Notes under the pieces: generated by a model | Databases searched by the model: none | What the model saw: the letters and a program-made list of their open reading frames with translations, nothing else | What the model was told of the DNA's origin: nothing | Shown here: piece after piece, positions 1-7,568 of the stretch | Layout of the letters: every line of letters begins with the position of its first letter | How positions within the stretch are numbered: the stretch's first letter is position 1 | DNA from: DYJB01 sp963777165 | Lineage (GTDB): Bacteria; Chloroflexota; Anaerolineae; Anaerolineales; E44-bin32 | Length of the DNA stretch: 64,000 nt | Direction of reading: 5' to 3' | Assembly: GCA_963777165.1 (NCBI GenBank) | Contig: CAVZPO010000002.1 | Span: forward strand, 62,001 to 126,000 | Position numbers and translations under genes: made by a program

Positions 1-678
1 GACGTTGGGGCCCTTGACGATCTCAGGCGAAGCGGTCCACTCGATCAGCGTCGCCGGGGCGGCTTCGGTGATGAACTTGCGCAGGCGGAACGAACCTTCG
101 CAGGAGAACTCGAGCGCGTAGGCCTGGTCGAAGCTGTCGCCATTGACGCGAACCGAGAAGCCGGCCGCGTCCTTTCCAGAGCAAGGACCCACAGCAGCGC
201 TTACTTCGGCATACGAGTCGCCGGCCTGCTGATCGGTGGTGCTCCACCAGATGTAACCATCGGCCTTGTGGTCTGTAGCCGTCAGGCCTTCCGACTCCAC
301 CTGATTGGTGGCCGATCCGGGATCATCCGGTCCAACCCACTTATAGGCAATGCTGAAGTCGTCCGTGTAGTCGGGTGCTGCCAGGTTGAGGCCGGTGCGC
401 GGGTCGTCGGGCGCCAGGGGCGGAGGTGTGGGGGATGGGCTGCCACCCGGCGTGGGCGTTTCGGTCGGCGTCTCCGTCGGCGGAACAGCGTGGGTAGCGC
501 TGGCGAGAGGCGTCGGGCTGGGTGGCGGCGTGACGCTGGCCGGCAGCGTCGGAGCTGCCGTCAGCGTCGACGCCACCTGCGTCGCCAGCACGTTCGGCGG
601 CGGCTCCTGAGCCGCCCGGTTACAGGCGGCCAGGAGCGCCGAGGCGATCAGAAACCAGGCGATGCTCAGACGTGTCAT
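1..678 (-). CDS. Secreted lipoprotein with C-terminal glucanase/lectin-like domain (partial)
   Basis: The gene is open at the left edge; 226 codons are visible. The start ATG at 678 overlaps the TGA of the upstream gene as ATGA, so the two are probably translationally coupled. The N-terminus is a lipoprotein signal with lipobox LLAAC (Cys19). A Pro/Thr-rich linker of about 65 residues follows, then a domain homologous to the C-terminal half of the 675-1520 gene: both share WWS-T-D-Q, YAEVSA/YAEISA, GKDA-GF and IEWTAS. The domain looks like a concanavalin-type beta-sandwich used for surface binding, which is inference. The function is unknown. Confidence 0.75.
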   Translation of the reverse strand, partial: MTRLSIAWFLIASALLAACNRAAQEPPPNVLATQVASTLTAAPTLPASVTPPPSPTPLASATHAVPPTETPTETPTPGGSPSPTPPPLAPDDPRTGLNLAAPDYTDDFSIAYKWVGPDDPGSATNQVESEGLTATDHKADGYIWWSTTDQQAGDSYAEVSAAVGPCSGKDAAGFSVRVNGDSFDQAYALEFSCEGSFRLRKFITEAAPATLIEWTASPEIVKGPNV

Positions 679-1520
679 AGGTCGAAGGGAAGCTCCCAGG
701 ATGCGAGATCGTCGAACCACGCCTTGAGATTATACGTCTGCGCCGCCTTGACGTACAAGGCAAAGGTGCCGCCCGGATACTGATGGGGGACATCGCTGGA
801 CTCGCCGACCATCACGCCGTTAATGAAGAAGTAGAACTTGCCAAAGTGGTCCCAGATCCCCAGCCGATTGGTGGCGTCCTTGCCGGTGTGGATGACGTCG
901 GACGCGGTCCACTCGATGTACTCCTGCGGCATCTTGCCGACGCGATGCTTCATGAAACGCCAGGCGCCGTCGCACGAGACCTCCAGAGCGTAGCCGCCGG
1001 CGGCGGTCTCGGGGCTGGAGTGGATCACAAAGCCGACGGCGTCCTTGCCGACGCAGTCGCCGTTCGTGGCGCTGATTTCGGCATAGGTCAGGTCGGTCTG
1101 CTTGTCGGTATACGACCACCAGCTGTACAGCTCGTCGGGTTCGTAGTCCAGCCCCCACAAGCGGCTGTCCTCGACGCCGTAGGCGGCGCGGCCTGGCGTG
1201 TCGTAGTCGAACCATTTCTCCGGGACCTCGAAGTAGTCGAGGTAGTCGGGGTCGGCGAGGTCGAGAATGGCGCGCGGATCATTCTCGTCGGTAACGTGGA
1301 AGGGGGTCGGGCTCGGGAGTAGCTCCAGGCGCTGCACGGGCGCGGAGGTCGGCTCGACGCCCGGCTCGAGGGTGGGGATGGGCTGGGTGGCCAGGTCCTC
1401 CCCGGCACCGGGCACGGTGCCGCCGGAGTCGATTCCAAAGAAGCGCGTGGCGCTGGTGCAGGCCAGCGAGCCTGCCACCAGCAGTGCGATCGTCGCAGCG
1501 AAAGCATGCATTCGAGTCAT
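675..1520 (-). CDS. Secreted lipoprotein with LamG/glucanase-like domain
   Basis: A 281-residue lipoprotein. The ATG at 1520 is chosen because a strong AGGAGGT lies 6 nt upstream; the longer ORF start has no support. The signal ends in the lipobox SLAC (Cys21). A Pro/Thr/Glu linker to about residue 85 leads to a C-terminal domain of about 190 residues rich in Trp, Tyr and Asp, including WWSYTD and FFINGVMVG. The last part resembles the beta-sandwich of LamG/DUF1080-type binding domains. It is a tandem paralogue of the next gene (1-678), overlapping it by ATGA. It is probably anchored on the outer face of the membrane; the ligand is unknown. Confidence 0.75.
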   Translation of the reverse strand: MTRMHAFAATIALLVAGSLACTSATRFFGIDSGGTVPGAGEDLATQPIPTLEPGVEPTSAPVQRLELLPSPTPFHVTDENDPRAILDLADPDYLDYFEVPEKWFDYDTPGRAAYGVEDSRLWGLDYEPDELYSWWSYTDKQTDLTYAEISATNGDCVGKDAVGFVIHSSPETAAGGYALEVSCDGAWRFMKHRVGKMPQEYIEWTASDVIHTGKDATNRLGIWDHFGKFYFFINGVMVGESSDVPHQYPGGTFALYVKAAQTYNLKAWFDDLASWELPFDL

Positions 1521-1739
1521 TCTGCACCTCCTGGATGCGGGAACAGCAAGGGCCGAGATGGAATGCCACGTTGTCGAGAGGATCGTCATGGATGACCCTC
1601 TCCGCGGCGGGCCGAGCCCCTCACCCGCCCGACGCGAGCTCGAAGAGCCCGCCTAAACAACGCGCCCAGTGCGCGACCGGTCCCCTCCGGCAGGAGTCCG
1701 AGTCATGGCCACTATAGCATCCCCCGAATGCTCGGAGGG

Positions 1740-1745
1740 TATAAT
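1740..1745 (+). promoter_or_regulatory. Possible -10 (TATAAT) for the aldo/keto reductase
   Basis: A perfect TATAAT lies about 75 nt upstream of the 1819 start in the divergent intergenic region. No good -35 is visible at 16-18 bp, so this is a weak call. Confidence 0.3.
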
Positions 1746-1818
1746 CCGAAAGTACTGGTCGAGGACTGCGGGAGCGGGGTGTGGGACCAAGTGGGTCCCA
1801 CGTTCGTTGGAGGCGAAG

Positions 1819-2787
1819 ATGAACTACCGGCGCATGGGAATGTCCGGGTTGAAACTGAGCGAGGTCTCGCTCGGTGCCTGGGTGACGTTCGGCGATCAGA
1901 TCGATGATCGGATGGCGTCTGACATCGTGCATGCAGCGGTGGACCACGGGGTCAACTACTTCGACAATGCCGATATCTATGCCCGGGGCCGGGCGGAAGT
2001 GGTGATGGGCCAGGCGATCCGCGACCTGCCGCGCGAATCGCTCGTCCTATCGAGCAAGGTCTTCTGGCCGACTTCCGACGGCCCGAACGGAAGAGGCCTT
2101 TCGCGCAAGCACGTGATCGAATCTTGTCACGCCTCCCTCAAGCGGATGGGCGTCGACTACCTGGACCTGTACTTCTGCCATCGATACGACGCCGAGACGC
2201 CGGTCGAGGAGACCGTGCGGGCAATGGATGACCTGGTGCACCAGGGGAAGATCCTGTACTGGGGGACATCGGAGTGGCGCGCCGGCCAGATCGCCCGCGC
2301 CCACGGCCTCGCGCGTCAGGCGGGCTGGTTTCCCCCGGCGGTGGAGCAGCCGCACTACAACATGCTCGTGCGCCGCATCGTGGAGGATGAGCTGGTCCCT
2401 CTGGCGAATGATCTCGGATTCGGCATAGTCACTTGGAGTCCGCTGCGCTCCGGCCTGCTGAGCGGCAAGTACAACGACGGGATGCCGCCCGGAGCGCGCC
2501 TGTCGGTCGAACGCTTCAACTGGCTGCGCGGGATCGTGAACGACGGCGACGTTGCAAAGGTGCGCAAGCTGGGCGTCGTTGCCGCCGATCTCGGCCTCAG
2601 CCTGCCTCAACTGGCGATCGGTTGGCTGCTGCGTCTGACGCAGGTCTCCAGCGTGATTACCGGCGCTACGCGCGTCGAGCATGTGCACGAGAACGTCAAG
2701 GCCGTCGGCGTCCCGCGTCTGCTGACGCCCGAGGTGCTCGAGCGTATCGAGTCCATTCTTGACAACACCCCCGCGCCGCAAGCGTAG
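1819..2787 (+). CDS. Aldo/keto reductase (Kv-beta/YghZ-like)
   Basis: NAD(P)H-dependent reductase of carbonyl compounds, 322 residues, cytosolic. The start at 1819 (MNYRRMGMSG) follows GGAGG and matches the usual N-terminus; the ORF extends upstream without support. The catalytic tetrad of the superfamily is visible: Asp49 and Tyr54 in YFDNADIY, Lys80 in SSKVFW, and His121 in FCHRYD. The C-terminal coenzyme-binding segment contains GIVTWSPLRSGLLSGKY, as in the AKR6 and AKR14 families. The gene appears monocistronic. The substrate cannot be told from sequence. Confidence 0.9.
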   Translation: MNYRRMGMSGLKLSEVSLGAWVTFGDQIDDRMASDIVHAAVDHGVNYFDNADIYARGRAEVVMGQAIRDLPRESLVLSSKVFWPTSDGPNGRGLSRKHVIESCHASLKRMGVDYLDLYFCHRYDAETPVEETVRAMDDLVHQGKILYWGTSEWRAGQIARAHGLARQAGWFPPAVEQPHYNMLVRRIVEDELVPLANDLGFGIVTWSPLRSGLLSGKYNDGMPPGARLSVERFNWLRGIVNDGDVAKVRKLGVVAADLGLSLPQLAIGWLLRLTQVSSVITGATRVEHVHENVKAVGVPRLLTPEVLERIESILDNTPAPQA

Positions 2788-2910
2788 GGCGGGCACATCA
2801 ACTTCAGCGACGGCCAGGAGCGCAGGGTCACGGCCTGAGAGCCTCTCGGGCCGCGCAAGCGTCCGAGCGGGCACGGAAGTTGCAGGCCTGTGGACGGCGT
2901 CGCCCGAAGG

Positions 2911-2916
2911 TAGAAT
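2911..2916 (+). promoter_or_regulatory. -10 element (TAGAAT) six bases before the PBP start
   Basis: TAGAAT ends 6 nt before the ATG at 2923, so transcription would start at or next to the start codon (leaderless mRNA). No convincing -35 is visible. Confidence 0.4.
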
Positions 2917-2922
2917 CTCCTT

Positions 2923-5778
2923 ATGCTCACCACCCCCCTCGTCCTCCGCCGGCGGCGGGCACGCTCAGGCGGGCCGGCCTGGCCGCGAGCGTTGATCCTG
3001 GCGCTCCTGGGCGCGCTCGGGCTGACGATCGGTCTGGGCACCGTGACCGGCGCGCTGCTCTTCGGCGAGGTGACTTCCGGTCTGCCCTCCATCCAGGGTT
3101 TCGAATTGCGGTTTGGATCGGCGCCGGACCTCGAACTGCCGCCAGCGCGGCTCTATGATCGAAGCGGGAAGCACCTGATCTACGAAGCGTTGAACCCGGC
3201 TGCGGTCGATCGTCGCTGGCTGGAAATCACTGCCGCCTCCCCGGACCGCCTGCCGGTCTTCGCCCAGGCGACGCTGGCGTTTCAGGATCCCGCGTACTGG
3301 ACCCATCCTGGATACGACTGGCACGCGACGCTGGGTGCGATTCTGGGCACCCCGGGCCCGCCGACGCTGTCCGAGCAACTGGTCGAGCACACACTGCTGC
3401 CTCTGGAAGATGCCGCCCAGTCCGAAACCGTTCGCCGGCTGCGCAGCGCCGTCCTGGCCGCGGATCTGACGCGCCGCTTCGCCAAGGACCAGATCCTGGA
3501 GTGGTACCTGAACACCGCCGACTACGGCAACCAGGCATATGGGATCGATGCCGCGGCCCTGACGTATTTCGGAAAGCATGCCGGCGAGCTCTCGCTGGCC
3601 GAGTCGGCGATCCTGGCCGGGATCCCGCTGCATCCGTCCACCAATCCGGCCGAAGCGCCGGCGAAGGCCGCAGCGCTCAAGGATGAGGTGCTGGGTGCGA
3701 TGGTCCGCGCCGGCTTCATCACGCCCGAACAGCGTGACCGGGCGCGCGCCGAAAGCACCGGCGTCCTCACCCCGCAGGAACCTGCATCGGGGAACGGCTC
3801 AGACTACGGCCGCTACGCGTGGGAAGGCCTCGAGCGATCCTGGGGGTCCGAATTCTCGCGTTGGGGCGGGCTCACGATCCTGACTGCTGAGGACCACGAT
3901 CTACAGCTCCAGGCTGAATGTGTGGCGGCCACGCATCTGCAGCGCCTGCAGGGCGGCGACCCCGGCGCGGTGGTGGCGGCCGCCGATGGATCCCCCTGCG
4001 TTGCGGCAGGGCTTCTGCCGCCGCTGCGGCCGAGCGACGCGGGCGTCGACCATCAGGTCGACGCGCTGACGGCCATGATCCTCGATCCTCAAACCGGCGA
4101 AGTGTTGAGCGTGGTCAGCGACCCGGACGTGCCACGGCCGGCCGTGGCGATGTTCTATCCGATCACCTATCTGGCGGCATTCTCACGCGGCTACGGCCCG
4201 GGCACGATGGTGCTCGACCTTCCTCCGGACGCAGAAGAGCTGACGGCCGGCTCGTACCGCGGTCCGGTGAGGATGCGCTCCGCGCTGGCGGGCGGTCTGG
4301 AGACGGCGGCGCAGCGCACGTTTGCCCTCGCCGGAAGCGAGAACGTGAACTTGATCGCACGAGAGATGGGGCTGGAACTTCCCGCCGACCTGAGCACTCA
4401 GCCGGGAACGCTCGGCAATTCGACCACGGCGGAGGCCTCCCTGGCTTCGCTGACGACGGCCTACGGCATTCTGGCCAATGAGGGCCGCTGGGTCGGGGAA
4501 CGGTCCGGCGAAGCCGGCATCGCGCCGATCAGCACTCTGCGGATCGAGGACTGGGATGGCCGGACATTGTCCGTGGCCAGACCGCAGAGCCGCGCCCTGG
4601 TGAGCGCGCCGCTGGCCTTCTTGATGAACGACGTGCTCTCGGATGAAACCGAGCGCCGCGAAGCCTACGGCGTGGCCGATGTACTCGACCTTGGCCGCCC
4701 GGCGACGGTGGTCGTCGATGCCCGGCCGGGAGGGAGGGATTTCTGGAGTGTGGGTGCGACACGCCAGCGGATGGTGGGCACCTGGCTGGGCGGCGAAGGC
4801 GAGGGGCTTCCGTCGGGCGTTAACGCGCTGAACGGTGCGGCGCCCGTCTGGCACGCGCTGCTCCTGTACGCCACCCGCGACCTGCCGGCCGAGGACTGGA
4901 CGATCCCGGCCGGGGTGAGCGAGATCCAAGTCTGCGATCCGTCCGGCCTGCTGCCGACGCAGTACTGCCCGCGCGTCGTGCGCGAGGTCTTCATCGACGG
5001 GACCGAGCCGACGAACTACGACTCACTCTACCAACCGCTGCGCGTGAATCGCGAGACGGGAAAGCTGGCGACGCTCTTCACTCCGATTGACCAGGTTGAG
5101 GAGCGGGTGTACCTCGTCCCACCGCCGGCGGCCGCTGCCTGGGCCCAGGCGGCCGGGATCGAGAAGCCGCCGACCGAGTACGACACCGTCCTGGCCGGCG
5201 AATCCGGCTCGTCCGTCGTCAACCTCAGCCGCCCGGAGATGTTCGAGTACGTGCGCGGCACGGTGGCGCTGCGCGGGGCGGCCCGCCCCGCTAAGTTTGA
5301 GTACTATCGGCTGCAGTACGGCCAGGGGCTCAATCCCACGCGCTGGGTGCAGATCGGGGCCGACAGCCGGACGGCGGTCGCCTCTGGTGCATTGGGGACG
5401 TGGGATACCGAAGGGCTCGAGGGGCTCTACTCGGTGCAGCTTGTCGTAGTCTACGCCGAGGGGCAGGTGAGCACAGACGCGGTGCAGGTAACCGTCGACA
5501 ACGCGCCGCCGCGTATCTCCTTGGTTCTGCCGGAGCCGGGGAAGCATGTCCTGGCTGCGGGGGGATCCCTGGTGATCGAGGCCGAAGTGGCGGACGAGCT
5601 CGGCCTGCGCCTGGTGGAGTTCTTTGTCGACGGCGAGCGGATTGGCTCGGCCAACTCGGTGCCGTATTCGCTGCGCTGGGTGGCCGAAGCCGGCGAGCAC
5701 ACGGTCACGGCACGCGCCACCGATCACGCCGGGAACGTCGGGGAGAGCGAGGCGGTTCACATCGAGGTCGCCAGGTAG
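2923..5778 (+). CDS. Class A penicillin-binding protein homologue (PbpC-like), catalytic motifs lost
   Basis: A 951-residue protein with the layout of a class A PBP/PBP1C: N-terminal membrane anchor (about 20-48), GT51 glycosyltransferase region (about 75-245), transpeptidase region (about 380-650), a PBP1C-type C-terminal part around Cys670/Cys681, and Ig-like beta domains (about 770-951). Aligned by eye to the family, every catalytic position is replaced. The first GT glutamate is Gln121 (LAFQDPAYW for the usual ATEDxxFY), and the second is Ser175. SxxK is Ala408-M-F-Tyr411, SxN is Gly457-L-Glu459, and KTG is Asp598-Ala-Arg. Surrounding scaffold segments (ILEWYLN, GIDAAALTYFGK, PITYLAA) are kept and the frame is open throughout. 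This suggests a non-catalytic envelope or scaffold protein, not a dead gene. No neighbour is a cell-wall gene. Confidence 0.85.
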   Translation: MLTTPLVLRRRRARSGGPAWPRALILALLGALGLTIGLGTVTGALLFGEVTSGLPSIQGFELRFGSAPDLELPPARLYDRSGKHLIYEALNPAAVDRRWLEITAASPDRLPVFAQATLAFQDPAYWTHPGYDWHATLGAILGTPGPPTLSEQLVEHTLLPLEDAAQSETVRRLRSAVLAADLTRRFAKDQILEWYLNTADYGNQAYGIDAAALTYFGKHAGELSLAESAILAGIPLHPSTNPAEAPAKAAALKDEVLGAMVRAGFITPEQRDRARAESTGVLTPQEPASGNGSDYGRYAWEGLERSWGSEFSRWGGLTILTAEDHDLQLQAECVAATHLQRLQGGDPGAVVAAADGSPCVAAGLLPPLRPSDAGVDHQVDALTAMILDPQTGEVLSVVSDPDVPRPAVAMFYPITYLAAFSRGYGPGTMVLDLPPDAEELTAGSYRGPVRMRSALAGGLETAAQRTFALAGSENVNLIAREMGLELPADLSTQPGTLGNSTTAEASLASLTTAYGILANEGRWVGERSGEAGIAPISTLRIEDWDGRTLSVARPQSRALVSAPLAFLMNDVLSDETERREAYGVADVLDLGRPATVVVDARPGGRDFWSVGATRQRMVGTWLGGEGEGLPSGVNALNGAAPVWHALLLYATRDLPAEDWTIPAGVSEIQVCDPSGLLPTQYCPRVVREVFIDGTEPTNYDSLYQPLRVNRETGKLATLFTPIDQVEERVYLVPPPAAAAWAQAAGIEKPPTEYDTVLAGESGSSVVNLSRPEMFEYVRGTVALRGAARPAKFEYYRLQYGQGLNPTRWVQIGADSRTAVASGALGTWDTEGLEGLYSVQLVVVYAEGQVSTDAVQVTVDNAPPRISLVLPEPGKHVLAAGGSLVIEAEVADELGLRLVEFFVDGERIGSANSVPYSLRWVAEAGEHTVTARATDHAGNVGESEAVHIEVAR

Positions 5779-5869
5779 GCACGAAGCCTGGCAAGAGACG
5801 GGCGGTTGCCGCCACGAACCCAGGGCTCACACCGTGCAGGCCGGACAGGGCGCGCGCTTGATTCAACAG

Positions 5870-5901
5870 GAAGAGCCCGAGGGAAGCCCCTCGGGCTCTT
5901 C
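5870..5901. terminator. Perfect 14-bp hairpin terminator between convergent genes
   Basis: GAAGAGCCCGAGGG (5870-5883), loop AAGC, perfect complement (5888-5901). It lies between the PBP gene and the convergent lipoprotein gene, so it can serve both strands. Confidence 0.8.
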
Positions 5902-5924
5902 GCATTCCTTGCAGGGTGCTTCCG

Positions 5925-7277
5925 TTAGCCCACGATATCGACGTAGCGGAAGTTGACTCCAGTCTTCTGCTCGTCGTTGGTAAGCGGGACCGTGCGGTAA
6001 GGGTTCGGACTGATGTTGGGGTCGACCGCAGCCCAGCCGTACGGAGCGGATGGACTCAGCGACGACGTGACGACCGTCACGCAGTAGGTCCCGGCACTGA
6101 GGCCGGTGAACTTGTAGTAGCCGTCCGAGCCGATGGACGTGGTCTTGAACCCCGAGCTCGTGCACGACCCAAGGCCCAACTGTACGGTGCCACCGGTGAA
6201 GCCGCCGCCGAGGTTGGTCACACGGCCAGCGATCGACCCGATCGGCACAGGCGTCGGCGTGGGCGGGACCGGGCAGATGCCCGGCTCGGTGCCATCGGGT
6301 GTGAAGCCCACAGCCCAGCGGCACGAGTTGTCGACCGAGGCCAGGGCCTTGATCGGGTACAGGCTGCTGCCGGAAGTCGGCGAGCCGGCCTCGGCGGCGG
6401 TGAAGTGGTCGTTGTAGTCGAACCACTCGGGCTTATTCACACCCTCATCGGCCCACACGCCCCAGGTCCACTCATTCGGTGAGCCGATGGCGGCGTACTT
6501 GAACGCCACCTGCACCCTGGTGCTGCTGCCCGGCGCCAGCCGGATCCAGGCGGCGTCGGGATCCGTTCCCTGCCCCTGGTCGAAGACCAGCTCGTCGTAG
6601 CCGTTGCCGCCGGAGGGCGGATCAACGAGCATCGGGTGGGCGGCACCGACATCGTTATTGGTGTCGCGCAGGATACGCACGCCGTTCGTCGTCCAGTCGG
6701 AGCCGGCCGGAGCCACGCCGACGATCAGGTAGTCGCCGCGACCGTCGACATCCACGTCGACCTCGACGCCGTAGACCGCTGTCGAGCCGGCAGGTGGCGC
6801 CCCCTCGAGAAACAGCGAGACATAGATCCAGGGCGCGCCAATGCTGACTTCCCCGCGGTTGAGGTCCAGGTAACCCTGATAGTCCATCACGTTCGCGGTA
6901 AACGGACGCTCGAGCAACCCGATATCCAGGTTGTCGGCGATCGATCGGCGCTCACCGGCCAGTGCAGCCGAAGAGCGGTCGGTCATGAAGCTGGTCGTCC
7001 CGCCCGGGTTCACCGGGAAGGCGACGTGAGCAACGGTTGGTGTCGGCACGGCGGGAGGTTCGGCGGTCGGCGGAGCGGCCTCGGTCGCCGGCGGGATCGT
7101 CGCCGGAGGCGGGCCGCTGGGCGACTCGCCGGAAGCTTGCAGCGTCAGCTGCACGGCCAGGGCGACCACGTTGGGGTCCGCCGTTGGGGAGGCTGTGCCC
7201 TGCAGCCCGCAGGCAAGGGCCAGGAAGGAAACCAGAGAAACGACCAAGATCAACGGAGACGGACGACGCGCTCGCAT
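5925..7277 (-). CDS. Secreted lipoprotein with C-terminal carboxypeptidase-regulatory/SpaA-like domain
   Basis: A 450-residue lipoprotein. The start at 7277 follows AAGGAGGA; the signal has the lipobox LALAC (Cys23). A Pro/Thr/Ala linker (about 30-90) leads to a large beta-rich middle region with acidic loops (VDVDVDGRGDY) and ISxxxDxNNDVG-like turns. A Pro/Thr hinge (PPTPTPVP) is followed by a C-terminal domain (about 350-445) containing GSIAGRVTNLGG, YYKFTGLSAGTYCVTV: the pattern of a carboxypeptidase-regulatory-like/prealbumin fold. It is probably a surface-exposed structural or binding protein. The enzymatic role, if any, is unknown. Confidence 0.7.
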   Translation of the reverse strand: MRARRPSPLILVVSLVSFLALACGLQGTASPTADPNVVALAVQLTLQASGESPSGPPPATIPPATEAAPPTAEPPAVPTPTVAHVAFPVNPGGTTSFMTDRSSAALAGERRSIADNLDIGLLERPFTANVMDYQGYLDLNRGEVSIGAPWIYVSLFLEGAPPAGSTAVYGVEVDVDVDGRGDYLIVGVAPAGSDWTTNGVRILRDTNNDVGAAHPMLVDPPSGGNGYDELVFDQGQGTDPDAAWIRLAPGSSTRVQVAFKYAAIGSPNEWTWGVWADEGVNKPEWFDYNDHFTAAEAGSPTSGSSLYPIKALASVDNSCRWAVGFTPDGTEPGICPVPPTPTPVPIGSIAGRVTNLGGGFTGGTVQLGLGSCTSSGFKTTSIGSDGYYKFTGLSAGTYCVTVVTSSLSPSAPYGWAAVDPNISPNPYRTVPLTNDEQKTGVNFRYVDIVG

Positions 7278-7521
7278 GAGATCCTCCTTGGGTCCAGCAT
7301 GCAGTTCTGATCCTAGAACGGCCGCGGCGTGCGGAATGTGACAGGCGAACGCAGCCAAGTGTATAGCCGGGCTGCCCGGTGGGCAATCAGCGACTGGATT
7401 GGCGCGGGTTCAGGGACGGGGGGAGTGGGCGTTGCCCGGCGTTTGGCATCCCTGGGTGTGTGGTTGGCCACATCGCATTCAAGGCAGGCGTGCTTTGCCG
7501 GGGCGAGCAAGGTGCGGCGGC

Positions 7522-7563
7522 GAGAGCTGAAGGCTGAGAGCTGAGAGCTGAGAGCTGAAAGCC
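7522..7563. repeat. CTGA-type short tandem repeats (GAGAGCTGA units)
   Basis: Four near-identical GAGAGCTGA units lie in a row in the 291-bp spacer next to the stop codon of the kinase gene. A related CTGA/TCAGC-rich stretch lies at 24675-24762. No other feature is seen in this spacer. Confidence 0.6.
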
Positions 7564-7568
7564 AACCG

